Both the position numbers and the translations under genes were made by a program. From positions 1 through 57,403 of the forward strand of contig NZ_JAKZGR010000022.1 in the NCBI RefSeq assembly GCF_022549675.1: a DNA stretch of 57,403 nt. Direction: 5' to 3'. The stretch comes from Belliella kenyensis (GTDB lineage Bacteria; Bacteroidota; Bacteroidia; Cytophagales; Cyclobacteriaceae). Under the pieces are notes generated by a model. That model worked only from the letters and a program-made list of their open reading frames with translations. It was not told the origin of the DNA and did no database searches. Positions 42,852 to 51,705 of this stretch are shown one piece after another; position 1 is the first letter of the stretch; every line of letters starts with the position of its first letter.

Positions 42852-45284
42852 ATGAAAGTTACTATCCAAGTTTTTACTATTTTCTGTTTTTTCCTCATGG
42901 GACTAAGCAATGCAGCCGCCAAAGAGACTGGTCTCATCTTCGGTCAAGTCAAGGATCAGAAAGGTGAAGTATTACCTTTTGCCAATGTGATGCTCGTAGA
43001 TGCAGAATCTGAATCCATGATTACGGGTGCGGTGAGTGATGATGCAGGTAAGTTCTCAATCGAAACAAGCCGATTTGGAAAAGTACGCTTGATCGTTTCT
43101 TCCATTGGTTTCGAAACGATGAAGACTGAAAGCTTCCAAATCAAAGCTGGAGATAGGTTGGATATGGGTTCATTGAGTATTCAGGAGGAGGTTTCCTCTT
43201 TGAGCGAAGTGACAGTGAGGGCTAATAGACCCGAAGTGATCATTGAGCCTGATAAGACTACTGTGAATATCGAAGGTACTGTAATGGCCGAGGGAAATAC
43301 AGCCCTTGATGTGATCGGAAGATCTCCAGGGATCTATGTAGATCAAGATGGTAACATCAACTTGAACGGGAGGTCAGGTGTGACTGTGATGATCAATGAT
43401 AGACCGTCTTACATGAGCGCGGAAGATTTAGCAAACTTTCTAAGAGCTATGCCCGCAGACAATATCAAAAGCTTAGAAATCATCAATAATCCAACTTCAC
43501 GATTTGATGCTGAAGGTGCTGCAGGAGTGATCAATATCAAATTGAAAAAAGGGAATGTTGATGGTGTATTTGGAAGTGCTCAAGTAGGAGGACTATACAA
43601 TGGACAGTTTGCACCTACCACAGGGCTTACCCTCAATGTGAAAAAAGGAAAATGGACCAATAATGCTAGCTTGAACTACAATGAGTACGCTGTATTCAAT
43701 GATTTGGAGATAAAAAGAAACTTTCTATTACCAGAAGGATTGTCAGTCTTTGATCAAGATAGTCGAATCACTACCAGAAATAGAAACCTATTCTTCAACG
43801 GTGGCACAGACTATGAAATCAATAAAAATCACAGTGTAGGAATGAGTGTGCAAGCATCTAAGTCAAGTGGAAATGATGTAAGTCGAGCTTTGACACAAGT
43901 AACCAACCCGGGGACTACGGACAGAGATTTCCTCAGATCTATCAATGATAGCGAAGATGGTAGATACAGGTTGTTTGGAAACCTTCACTACGTAGGCCTG
44001 CTTGATACTTTGGGTACTAAAATCACAACCGACATAGATTACACCAAAATGCATTCAGATGCTACTGCAGTATTAGGTAATTATGTGTGGGTCAATGAGG
44101 CTGAGGACCAAGCGGACTTTGACAGAATCAGGAATATCAACAACATGGATTACCATATTTTCACAGCAAAAGTAGACTTCACCAAGCCATTTGGAAAAGG
44201 AAGGGTGCTAGAGACTGGAGTGAAGGGAAGCTGGGTAAAGTCTGATAACAATTTAGACTTGAGTAGATCGGTTGCGGAAGGTCCTTTTGTCACAGATCCC
44301 AATAGCAATAGATTTATCTACAATGAAAATGTGCTAGCAGCTTATGCTTCATACAAAGGTAAGTTTTCAGATAAAGTAGGTTTTCAAGCTGGGTTGAGAG
44401 GAGAGTATTCTGATATCCTAGGTACATCGGTCACCCTTGGCCAAGAGAATGCCCAACAATACTTCGATTTGTTCCCAAGCATGTTCATCCAGCATAAGGT
44501 AAGCAAAGACTATCAAATCGTGTACAACGCTAACAGAAGAATTACCAGACCGAACTACAGGTTACTTAATCCATTTGTATTCTACATTGACCCATTGACC
44601 ACAGAGAGAGGGAATCCAAACTTAAGACCTCAATATGCTCATAACTTGGAAATGAACCATGTCATCAAAGGAGCTTATCAGTTTAGTCTTGGTTATTCAT
44701 TGACTACGGATGTGTTTCAGCAGATTTTCGAACAGGATGTAGAAAGCAGGACGACCACGACTTACAATGCCAACTTGGACAGGTCTCAAAATGTAAATTT
44801 CAGAGGAATCATCCCAGTAGAGATTACCCCATGGTGGAATACCAGCAACATGGTACAAGTGAACTATGCCAAGTGGAAGTCTCAAATTGGAGATGCACTC
44901 TTGGACGTGGATCAGGTTTCATACATGGCGAGATCACAGCATAATTTCATCCTGCCAAAAGGATTCAAAGCAGAATTGATAGGGATGTATATGAGTCCAA
45001 TGCTTTGGGGTCAGGCTACTATCGGAGCTATGGGGGGAATAGATGCTGGTATCACAAAGACATTTGCGAAGGACAAGCTTTCATTGACTGTAAATGGCAC
45101 GGATTTGCTTAGAACCCAAGTGATCAGAGCCGATGTGCAATTCGACCAGATAGACACCTTTTTCAGACAATATAGAAGCAATCAAGGTGTGAGATTTACT
45201 TTGAGATACAAGTTTGCCAGAGGAGAAAGCTTCCGCGTGGCCAATAGAAGTGGTAGCTCAGAGGAAGTCGACAGACTAAATTAA
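42852..45284 (+). CDS. TonB-receptor-like outer-membrane beta-barrel protein
   Basis: 810 residues. The signal peptide (1-24) is followed by a carboxypeptidase-regulatory-like domain (FGQVKDQKGEVLPFANVMLV, about 30-115), a plug-like domain (VMAEGNTALDVIGRSPGIYV near 150; INNPTSRFDAEGAAGVINIK near 215), and a barrel of the OMP_b-brl_3 type ending YKFARGESFRVANRSG. The plug has the RFDAEGAAGVINI phrase typical of this family, which lacks a clear TonB box and may not import siderophores. Codons are less A/T-biased than in the receptor at 13591. Control by a sigma-54 promoter and two upstream operators suggests induction by a two-component response regulator. Confidence 0.88.
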   Translation: MKVTIQVFTIFCFFLMGLSNAAAKETGLIFGQVKDQKGEVLPFANVMLVDAESESMITGAVSDDAGKFSIETSRFGKVRLIVSSIGFETMKTESFQIKAGDRLDMGSLSIQEEVSSLSEVTVRANRPEVIIEPDKTTVNIEGTVMAEGNTALDVIGRSPGIYVDQDGNINLNGRSGVTVMINDRPSYMSAEDLANFLRAMPADNIKSLEIINNPTSRFDAEGAAGVINIKLKKGNVDGVFGSAQVGGLYNGQFAPTTGLTLNVKKGKWTNNASLNYNEYAVFNDLEIKRNFLLPEGLSVFDQDSRITTRNRNLFFNGGTDYEINKNHSVGMSVQASKSSGNDVSRALTQVTNPGTTDRDFLRSINDSEDGRYRLFGNLHYVGLLDTLGTKITTDIDYTKMHSDATAVLGNYVWVNEAEDQADFDRIRNINNMDYHIFTAKVDFTKPFGKGRVLETGVKGSWVKSDNNLDLSRSVAEGPFVTDPNSNRFIYNENVLAAYASYKGKFSDKVGFQAGLRGEYSDILGTSVTLGQENAQQYFDLFPSMFIQHKVSKDYQIVYNANRRITRPNYRLLNPFVFYIDPLTTERGNPNLRPQYAHNLEMNHVIKGAYQFSLGYSLTTDVFQQIFEQDVESRTTTTYNANLDRSQNVNFRGIIPVEITPWWNTSNMVQVNYAKWKSQIGDALLDVDQVSYMARSQHNFILPKGFKAELIGMYMSPMLWGQATIGAMGGIDAGITKTFAKDKLSLTVNGTDLLRTQVIRADVQFDQIDTFFRQYRSNQGVRFTLRYKFARGESFRVANRSGSSEEVDRLN

Positions 45285-45339
45285 TGCTTAAAGCCAAAAA
45301 GAATTTTGGAAATTGGAGTGTGAATTATAAAGGTTAAAT

Positions 45340-45353
45340 ACAATCCGCAGACC
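45340..45353. repeat. Fragment of the structured dispersed repeat
   Basis: AATCCGCAGACC, the first 12 bases of the 28308/32554 repeat, followed by unrelated DNA. It is probably a decayed or truncated copy. Confidence 0.45.
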
Positions 45354-45364
45354 CCTGCAACAAC

Positions 45365-45392
45365 AAGCCCTGAAGGATCTTCAGGGCTTTGT
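45365..45392 (+). terminator. Terminator after the outer-membrane receptor gene
   Basis: AAGCCCTGAAG pairs perfectly with CTTCAGGGCTT around GAT. The tail is only TTTG, so efficiency is uncertain. Confidence 0.7.
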
Positions 45393-45499
45393 ATATATAA
45401 ATTGATTTCAATTAAATCAAGGCCAGCATTTCTTCAAGCTCCATTCGAATCCATCTATAACAATCTCCTTATAACTTTGAGACCCTCTCTAGAGAATTA

Positions 45500-46174
45500 T
45501 CAGTACATGAATAAAGGGATTATTACCACTTCATTCCATCCCTCGTTGTCTCTTTCGTAGATTACAATAGAACTACCTCCCGATCCTATACCAGCAGAAT
45601 AAAAAGCATTCGACCAATAAAGGAAACAAAATCGGTCTGCTTCGCCAAAGAATACTGGCTTTGAGATTTCATAGTATTTCAAAGTATTTATACTACCTTC
45701 CTTAAGGCTGTCCATTTGTGCTAAGGGAGCGTGTAGAACATACTCCTTTTCCAAAAGTAGTAATCCGCTGGGAAGATCCGTCTTTTGAAATGTAAACTTG
45801 TCAGATGACATTTTCCAAACCTTTTGAAACTCATCTTCTCCGCTGAACACATCGAGCACAGACTTACTTTTCTCCCTAAAATATCTACCGGTATTTTGCT
45901 GTAATTCGTTGAATTGGTTCAAATTTTGTAATTTTGCCACACTTAGTTCCCGTACTCTAACGCTCCAGTCAAAGACAGCTTCTTCAACCAAAAAGACTAT
46001 TGTATCCCTTTCAATTATTGGGAGAAAAATATGATCTATGAATTTGTGGACTTGAATGGTGTCTTCTGTCGATACTGTAAATTCAGTTTCGGAATCATTC
46101 TTTGCAGCTTTTCCACAGGAAATCAAGAGACTGATTAGGAATAAATAACTAAAAAATTTGATAACTATTGACAT
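45500..46174 (-). CDS. Lipoprotein of unknown function, partner of the zinc-protease-like lipoprotein
   Basis: 224 residues. The signal peptide ends in lipobox LLISC (Cys20), then an acidic stretch. I do not recognise a family; the mature part has mixed helix and strand and ends with a beta segment (SSIVIYERDNEGWNEVVIIP). The start ATG overlaps the end of the upstream gene by 10 bp, so the two proteins are probably made together. A protective (immunity-like) or substrate role toward the partner is a guess from gene order. Confidence 0.7.
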   Translation of the reverse strand: MSIVIKFFSYLFLISLLISCGKAAKNDSETEFTVSTEDTIQVHKFIDHIFLPIIERDTIVFLVEEAVFDWSVRVRELSVAKLQNLNQFNELQQNTGRYFREKSKSVLDVFSGEDEFQKVWKMSSDKFTFQKTDLPSGLLLLEKEYVLHAPLAQMDSLKEGSINTLKYYEISKPVFFGEADRFCFLYWSNAFYSAGIGSGGSSIVIYERDNEGWNEVVIIPLFMY

Positions 46175-47694
46175 GCTTTATCTCCTTTAGGTGCAGTTCC
46201 CTGATAAGTGATCCCATTTCGCTCTGCATAGTATCTTCTGGATATTCTGTCCCGTTCAGCTGATGTCATTTGTTGGTACACATCCGTATCTTGAAGTCCA
46301 CCCCATGCCATGTCTTTGAAGAATTGTTCATCATTAAGGAGACTTTGGGGATAATTCAATGATGATGCAAAAGTCTTAAGTTCTTCCGCTATGTCATTTA
46401 TAAACGCACCTTCCACAAATAAATTATGATGAGCAGCATTGTAATTTACATTTCCAGAAACATTGTATTTATCTAAATAAGCATTCAATAGCCCATTAAG
46501 GCTTCGGTCTGATTGGGGAAACTTTTCTATAAATAATAAATAGGCGTGAAGCATTTCATGCATAATTGTACGTGCTATAGATAAATCTGTTGCTCCAGCA
46601 TTGTTCCCTTGATGGATGTTAATCACCGCTGCGTTGTTTTGTATTTGAGGATGAGTCCAGGCAGTTGCTGTGCCACTGTTAACATATTTAAATTTCACAT
46701 TGAAATTCATGTCAACAAGCAAACTATTGCCTTCGAACTTTTCAAATATCTTTTTGAATTCTTCTTTAGTACTGCCAATTAGTGTATTGATGAGTAATTG
46801 ATGGCAGTTTGTTAAACCATTCATGTCAATCTGAACATCAAAGCCAGGAAAAGGGTAGTTGTTGCCAGTACCACTACCGCCACCAAATTCAGGATTAGGT
46901 CTTCCATTTCCAGATGGTGCTGAGCTGGATGGCATTGGGGAGTTGATGTTTTGTCCTTCTCCGTAATTGATAAAAGAACTTGTACAGCTGTTTACCCAAA
47001 TGGATTGAAGCGAATTGACATGACCTTCACCAAAACCGTGAAAAGGGAAATCAAACCAGTAACCAGAGCAATTATAAGTCATATACAGGTTTGCAGTATG
47101 GTTTGATTTTTCAGGTTCTTCAGTTTGATAATAAAAATGTTTAGATAATCTTCCCTTCTCTACCTCAAACCCAATCAAATGCTTCTCTCCATAACTAAAC
47201 ATATCAATTCTGCCAGACCAGTTTTTTGGGATCTTGTGGTAGGTCATTCCCTTTGATTTTTCGCCATAGCTAAAGTACCTTGCAGTCAGGATAGCATATC
47301 CATCAGTTCCATCGTTTTTTTCTACGAATAGCATAGTTTCTTCTATAAGTTCATCTGAGCGATCTCCGTATTGTTGATGAAATTCAGTTGGCATGATACC
47401 ACTTTGCTGACTGATGTTGATTTCATATACTTTTCGACCATCTGGGAAATAGTACTCACTAAATTTTGACCAGTCTGGTTCTTTTTCAAAAAACGGAAGG
47501 ATCAGGTTTTTGTCAATCATTCTGGCATTGTGAACTTGCTCTTTAGCAAGCAATTCCGCTTTGTTAGTTTCGAACCAGTTTTTTAATTCAATGGTCTTAA
47601 GCTGATCGAGCTCGGTAAGCTGAAGATTTTCCTGTTGATCTAGACAAGATACTGCAATTAGTAAAACGACTGCTAGCCAAATCTTTTTGACCAA
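46165..47694 (-). CDS. Lipoprotein with a C-terminal putative zinc metallopeptidase domain
   Basis: 509 residues. Signal with lipobox AVSC (Cys17). The N-terminal part (about 20-240) is of unknown fold. A low-complexity Ser/Pro/Gly/Asn linker (about 250-285) separates it from a C-terminal domain with ARTIMHEMLHAYL, where HEMLH (379-383) fits the HExxH zinc site. A third ligand might be a later His in AAHHNLF or the Glu of VEGAF. The tail (FKDMAWGGLQDTDVYQQM) is a pattern I associate with the same zinc-binding domain at the end of other Bacteroidota exported proteins; that is memory, not a search. The last 10 bp overlap the partner lipoprotein gene. Confidence 0.65.
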   Translation of the reverse strand: MVKKIWLAVVLLIAVSCLDQQENLQLTELDQLKTIELKNWFETNKAELLAKEQVHNARMIDKNLILPFFEKEPDWSKFSEYYFPDGRKVYEINISQQSGIMPTEFHQQYGDRSDELIEETMLFVEKNDGTDGYAILTARYFSYGEKSKGMTYHKIPKNWSGRIDMFSYGEKHLIGFEVEKGRLSKHFYYQTEEPEKSNHTANLYMTYNCSGYWFDFPFHGFGEGHVNSLQSIWVNSCTSSFINYGEGQNINSPMPSSSAPSGNGRPNPEFGGGSGTGNNYPFPGFDVQIDMNGLTNCHQLLINTLIGSTKEEFKKIFEKFEGNSLLVDMNFNVKFKYVNSGTATAWTHPQIQNNAAVINIHQGNNAGATDLSIARTIMHEMLHAYLLFIEKFPQSDRSLNGLLNAYLDKYNVSGNVNYNAAHHNLFVEGAFINDIAEELKTFASSLNYPQSLLNDEQFFKDMAWGGLQDTDVYQQMTSAERDRISRRYYAERNGITYQGTAPKGDKACQ

Positions 47695-47896
47695 ACTGAA
47701 AATTCTTACATTAGCGTTGTTTGTTCGGGGGGGGAGTAAAACTTAGTTTCATAAATAATAAGTTAAGATTAAAATAGTGTTATAAAAGTTAATAATGATA
47801 GATATATGTAAAGTTTATTTAGTTTCAAAATTAAGGTTGATTTTTTGCATTAGTTAGCTTTCAATGTTTACCCTCAAGGAAATCGCCTATAGGAAA

Positions 47897-47982
47897 AACC
47901 CTCCGAGGGTTCAAGATTGAATTAATATCATTTGATCAAGTTAGACCTATGGATTTAGAAAAAGATTAACCCTCGAAGGGTT
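47897..47982. repeat. Pair of AACCCT/AGGGTT hairpins
   Basis: AACCCTCCGAGGGTT (47897-47911, 7-bp stem) and AACCCTCGAAGGGTT (47968-47982, 6-bp stem) are 56 bases apart. The second is followed by CTTTT. They look like two ends or two copies of a small palindromic element. Confidence 0.6.
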
Positions 47983-48151
47983 CTTTTGCTTAAGGATTGT
48001 AAAAAAAGACTTCTTTGTGTTTGCCCTTGTATTGATGATTTTCCTCGTCTATAAACTTAGCCGTTTACCTACACCTACCCAACAAATCACCAATAAGCTA
48101 ATCTCCACGAAACAGAACATCATCATCTATCCTACTAAATCTAAAATCTAA

Positions 48152-48169
48152 TCCCGATAGCTATCGGGA
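48152..48169. repeat. Perfect 18-bp palindrome, copy 2
   Basis: TCCCGATAGCTATCGGGA followed by CTAAA, identical to 20273-20290. It lies 17 bp beyond the stop codon of the minus-strand M14 peptidase gene. Confidence 0.85.
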
Positions 48170-48186
48170 CTAAAGACACCCATTCT

Positions 48187-50739
48187 CTACCTCCCCGTTC
48201 CCAGCTCAATGGTATGGCCAAAGAACAAGGCATTGATAAAGAGCTTGCTTGTGCCACGCCAAAACCCACGGAAATTTGGATTGTCTACAAAACCAATGAT
48301 ACGGCCTTCACCAAGTTTATTGATCTGGACTATAGCCGACTCATTGATCAAACCCAAATTAGAAGGATGTACGTATCCACTGGCTATTGAATTATCTGTG
48401 TAGATAACTGGGTTGCTTAACGAGTTTTTGTTAGGGATCATAAATAAGTTGTTGTCTCTAAAGGTGTATATATCATCAGTTTCATAACCATAAGCCAATG
48501 GATGACTTCGGTCCAATTGAGCATGAAAAATAGCACCTGTAGTCATTCTTGCTCCTAATGCAGCATTGTAGTCAGCATAACTTGTAGAATCATTATTCAC
48601 AATAGGGGGCATTGGTTTGAATGAAAAGTTGGCTAGCTTATGATGATTTAACCAAACAAGTGCCTCTCCTCTTCCGATCAAAAGACCACCCGTGCTGATC
48701 CATTCCTTGAGACTTTCCACGGCTGGTCCACTCATTTGCTCATAGTCTCCACTCGGCATGATGATAATATTGTAGCGGGATAGATCTGCTTCATCAAGAT
48801 TACCGATAGGGAAAAGCGTCAATGGTATGCCGAGCTTTTGATCGAGAAGATGCCAGATTTCTCCTGCTTCTTGACCATCCACTCCTTCCTCTACTAGCAA
48901 GGCTACCTTAGGCGTTTGTAGAAGATCTAGGCTTATTATATTGGTGTTTTCATCATCTGATGTCTCTGTTGTTATAGCATGGATATCTATTCCGTATTTT
49001 TCAGCCACCTCCTTCAAGTCTTCATAGTTTGCTACAGTTGAAGAATCGGCACCAACTTTACTAATAACAATAGCCCCACGATCAAACTTTAAGTCCTTGG
49101 AAATCTCCAACTCTTGGTGATTTACACCTACTGAATAATTTTTCCGCATCAATTCATAGGTTGCCTTAGGAGCTAAGTATTCATTCCATTCAAATGCGAA
49201 AGCATTAGCTTCAGCATCACCTATAAGTTCACCCTTGACTTGAGCATGATCTTTGTCGATGAGTTCCACACTTGCCAAGTTTAAGATACGGCTGCTAAGG
49301 GCCATAGATTTCAAATTGTATGCCATGGGCATAGTCCAAGCAGTGATGTCTTGGAAGATGCTATCTTGAAGGCTGGTGTTTTCCTCAAATATCCCTTTGA
49401 TAAGCCTGTATTGTGGCTGTGTCAGCGGGACGATAAAGGACTTGTTTTTCTCGAAAGGAACACTATTTACTATGATGTCCTCATTGAGGGTGAAGACATT
49501 GATGCCATGATGGGTGATCATGGTAGCCAATGAAGTAGCACTATGACCATCTTTTGAGCTTCCAAAAATATACGCTTTATTGGTGTCATTATTTGCTTCT
49601 TTTTTTGCCTCGGCATAGAATTCCTTTAAGTAGCTATTCAGTTCCTTCCGCATTTCCATCGTGGCTTTTATGGAAGAAACTGTACTCGTGAAATGATTCC
49701 GTATATTATTTTCAAAAGTACCAATACCCAAAACTTGCTCTTGTCGCTGACTTCTTGAATATGCCTGCTCTAAAAATAATCCAACAGAACCTTGTATATC
49801 TGCATAAGTGGCACCCTTTCCATAGTAAAAATTATCGAGGTAATCTTGGCTATGGCCTTGTAGTCCTACACTATCCAGCATGCTCTTGTTATAATCTCTT
49901 ATCTTTCGCTTCATATCTTGGACTTTATCAGGGATCAATGGGTGATATACGAAAGGGATATTTTGGTTCAAAGAGTAAGTTATATTTGAGCTGATTTCAT
50001 GAAAATCCAACTGAACATTGGGTAGCCAATCTTGAAAGACTGCGACTCTATTGCGAGACTCCACTTGCTCTAGAGGAAGCCAATCTTTGTTGAGGTCATA
50101 CCAATAGTGATTTGTCCTTGCGCTAGGCCATGGTTCATGGAGACCTCTTTGTGCGGGGTCTTCTAAGAAATGATAACTTTTGTTGGCATTGATCCATGAT
50201 GCAAATCGACTATATCCATCAGGGTTCAGAGATGGATCGATGATGATAACAATTTTCTCAAGGTCAGTTTTCAATTCTTGAGCTGCAGCATAATGATAAG
50301 CAGCGAGAAGAGATGCATTAGTGGTAGATGCCTCATTTCCATGTACACCATAGCCTGCAAAAACCACTGCGGGCATATTTTCTATATTGATGTTTAGATT
50401 TGCTAAGCGAAGTTTTTTTCTTTCAGCTTTTATCTTTTCGAGATTTTTCAAGTTTTCAGGACTACTGATGATCACATTGATTTGTGGTCTTTTTTCATAA
50501 GTCCTTCCGATTTCTTGGATGATTACCCTGTCGGAGGCTTGAGCCAGTGCTTTCATATACATCACCACCTGATCATGTGATACATGCCAATCTCCAAGTT
50601 CAAAACCCAAAATCTCTTTGGGGGTTGGTATTGAAGAATTGTAAGTTGTGTTTTCTGGGAGAAAATATGAAATATCTGTCTGAGAAAATGCAATGCTACT
50701 GAATAAACATAAACTCAAGACAAGGCGAATTTTCCTCAT
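48187..50739 (-). CDS. Secreted M14-family zinc carboxypeptidase
   Basis: 850 residues. Signal peptide 1-19 (LSLCLFSSIAFSQ). The M14 catalytic domain spans about 35-375: zinc ligands in GVHGNEAS (His133, Glu136) and the later His of QLDFHEIS near 245; catalytic Glu probably in FLEQAYSRSQR near 324. The C-terminal half (about 610-760: VALLVEEGVDG, YNIIIMPSGDYEQMSG, WISTGGLLIGRGEALVW) resembles a class I glutamine amidotransferase-like domain without an evident nucleophile Cys. Such two-part M14 proteins occur in Bacteroidota and probably degrade peptides outside the cytoplasm. It is monocistronic. Confidence 0.88.
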   Translation of the reverse strand: MRKIRLVLSLCLFSSIAFSQTDISYFLPENTTYNSSIPTPKEILGFELGDWHVSHDQVVMYMKALAQASDRVIIQEIGRTYEKRPQINVIISSPENLKNLEKIKAERKKLRLANLNINIENMPAVVFAGYGVHGNEASTTNASLLAAYHYAAAQELKTDLEKIVIIIDPSLNPDGYSRFASWINANKSYHFLEDPAQRGLHEPWPSARTNHYWYDLNKDWLPLEQVESRNRVAVFQDWLPNVQLDFHEISSNITYSLNQNIPFVYHPLIPDKVQDMKRKIRDYNKSMLDSVGLQGHSQDYLDNFYYGKGATYADIQGSVGLFLEQAYSRSQRQEQVLGIGTFENNIRNHFTSTVSSIKATMEMRKELNSYLKEFYAEAKKEANNDTNKAYIFGSSKDGHSATSLATMITHHGINVFTLNEDIIVNSVPFEKNKSFIVPLTQPQYRLIKGIFEENTSLQDSIFQDITAWTMPMAYNLKSMALSSRILNLASVELIDKDHAQVKGELIGDAEANAFAFEWNEYLAPKATYELMRKNYSVGVNHQELEISKDLKFDRGAIVISKVGADSSTVANYEDLKEVAEKYGIDIHAITTETSDDENTNIISLDLLQTPKVALLVEEGVDGQEAGEIWHLLDQKLGIPLTLFPIGNLDEADLSRYNIIIMPSGDYEQMSGPAVESLKEWISTGGLLIGRGEALVWLNHHKLANFSFKPMPPIVNNDSTSYADYNAALGARMTTGAIFHAQLDRSHPLAYGYETDDIYTFRDNNLFMIPNKNSLSNPVIYTDNSIASGYVHPSNLGLINESAIVQINKLGEGRIIGFVDNPNFRGFWRGTSKLFINALFFGHTIELGTGR

Positions 50740-50840
50740 GATTTTTTGTGGTTTGGTGCTTCTTTATTTTTTAAAGTAGATTTTTTTTACAATATTCGGT
50801 AAATTTCAAGCTTGCATATAGGGGCTTAACGATAAGATTG

Positions 50841-51068
50841 ATGGATTTAATATTCCGGATCTTTTTGCTAAGTCTGAATCTAGTTAATCTATTGAAGTAT
50901 GCTAAGCAAAGGAAATGGGCATGGGTTGAATATCGGAAAAGCGAATTTAAAGATAATTCTACGAATCTGCTTTGGTTGCTGTTGCTGATTTTTCTAAATC
51001 ATCTAGCATCATTTCTATATTTCTATTTCTTACTTGAACAGACAACATTCACATGGACTTACTCATGA
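50841..51068 (+). CDS. Small membrane protein of unknown family
   Basis: 75 residues from the ATG at 50841 (a TTG directly precedes it). Two hydrophobic segments (residues 4-18 and 45-65) flank a basic, aromatic middle (KYAKQRKWAWVEYRKSEF). It overlaps the following PLDc_N gene by 16 bp, which favours a real gene. Confidence 0.55.
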   Translation: MDLIFRIFLLSLNLVNLLKYAKQRKWAWVEYRKSEFKDNSTNLLWLLLLIFLNHLASFLYFYFLLEQTTFTWTYS

Positions 51069-51298
51069 TTGGTGGATTAAATTCCTTCTTGTTAATTTTT
51101 GGTATGATGATTGGTATTGCATACCTAGTATTTTGGATTATTACTTTGGTCAATGCCACTCAGTCTTCATTTATTGAAGAAAACATGAAGCTGATATGGA
51201 TATTGATAATATTGTTTGCCAATCCCGTTGGAGCTGTTATTTATTGGGTGGTAGCGCCAGGACAAAAGAAAAAATATTTTAAACCTTTAAATAAATAA
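51053..51298 (+). CDS. PLDc_N-domain small membrane protein
   Basis: 81 residues with two hydrophobic helices separated by a short loop. The pattern LVFWIITLVNATQSS followed by MKLIWILIILFANPVGAVIY fits the phospholipase D/nuclease N-terminal (PLDc_N) domain as a stand-alone protein. Role unknown; membrane-bound. It overlaps the gene before it by 16 bp and is 4 bp from the next. Confidence 0.75.
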   Translation: MDLLMIGGLNSFLLIFGMMIGIAYLVFWIITLVNATQSSFIEENMKLIWILIILFANPVGAVIYWVVAPGQKKKYFKPLNK

Positions 51299-51302
51299 TA
51301 AT

Positions 51303-51476
51303 ATGTTTGGATTAGGAATCGTAGGCCTTTTGATATATGCCTACACCATTTATGACGTGTTGACGAGGAATTTTCGTGGAGGTAATGATAAGATCGTTTG
51401 GATCTTAGTAGTTCTGTTTTTGCCACTTTTGGGGACGCTGTTGTGGTTCCTTTTTGGTAGAAAGGGCACTAGCTGA
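51303..51476 (+). CDS. Very small PLDc_N-domain membrane protein
   Basis: 57 residues, ATG 51303 to TGA 51476. It begins MFGLGIVGLLIYAYTIYDVL and continues with NDKIVWILVVLFLPLLGTLL and WFLFGRKGTS, a helix-loop-helix with the PLDc_N look. The 4-bp gap to the previous gene and matching architecture support it as the third member of a three-gene unit. Confidence 0.75.
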   Translation: MFGLGIVGLLIYAYTIYDVLTRNFRGGNDKIVWILVVLFLPLLGTLLWFLFGRKGTS

Positions 51477-51559
51477 TCTTGAATAGATTGAATGCAACTT
51501 AAAAAGCTCAACTGTAATTCAAAATAGGTCTTGGGAGTATTTTAGGCTTCTTGAAACAG

Positions 51560-51629
51560 AAAAAAGCAGCGATTGATCGTTTTTAAAGGTGGATAATTTT
51601 ACCTTTAGCATCAGTTGCTGCTTTTTTTT
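51560..51629. terminator. Composite terminator between the PLDc_N unit and the epimerase gene
   Basis: Outer stem GAAAAAAGCAGC with GCTGCTTTTTTTT, and an inner stem AAAGGT/ACCTTT. T-runs on both strands let it serve both convergent genes. Confidence 0.75.
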
Positions 51630-51705
51630 GTCTTGATATGATGGTACTTCAGTGATGTTTTTTCTTTGATGAAAAGAGAATGTCTATTCATCAAAAGTAT
51701 GTCCT

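Larger units (their letters stand above)
47695..48186. other. Intergenic region with palindromic elements, no gene
   Basis: It holds a G8 run (47727-47734), the paired AACCCT hairpins at 47897-47982 and the 18-bp palindrome at 48152. No protein-like frame was found. Confidence 0.5.

Noticed and set aside
47727-47734. G8 run upstream of the zinc-protease-like lipoprotein gene as a phase-variable promoter element
   Set aside because: No promoter boxes flank it at the right distance, so there is nothing to support a switching role.
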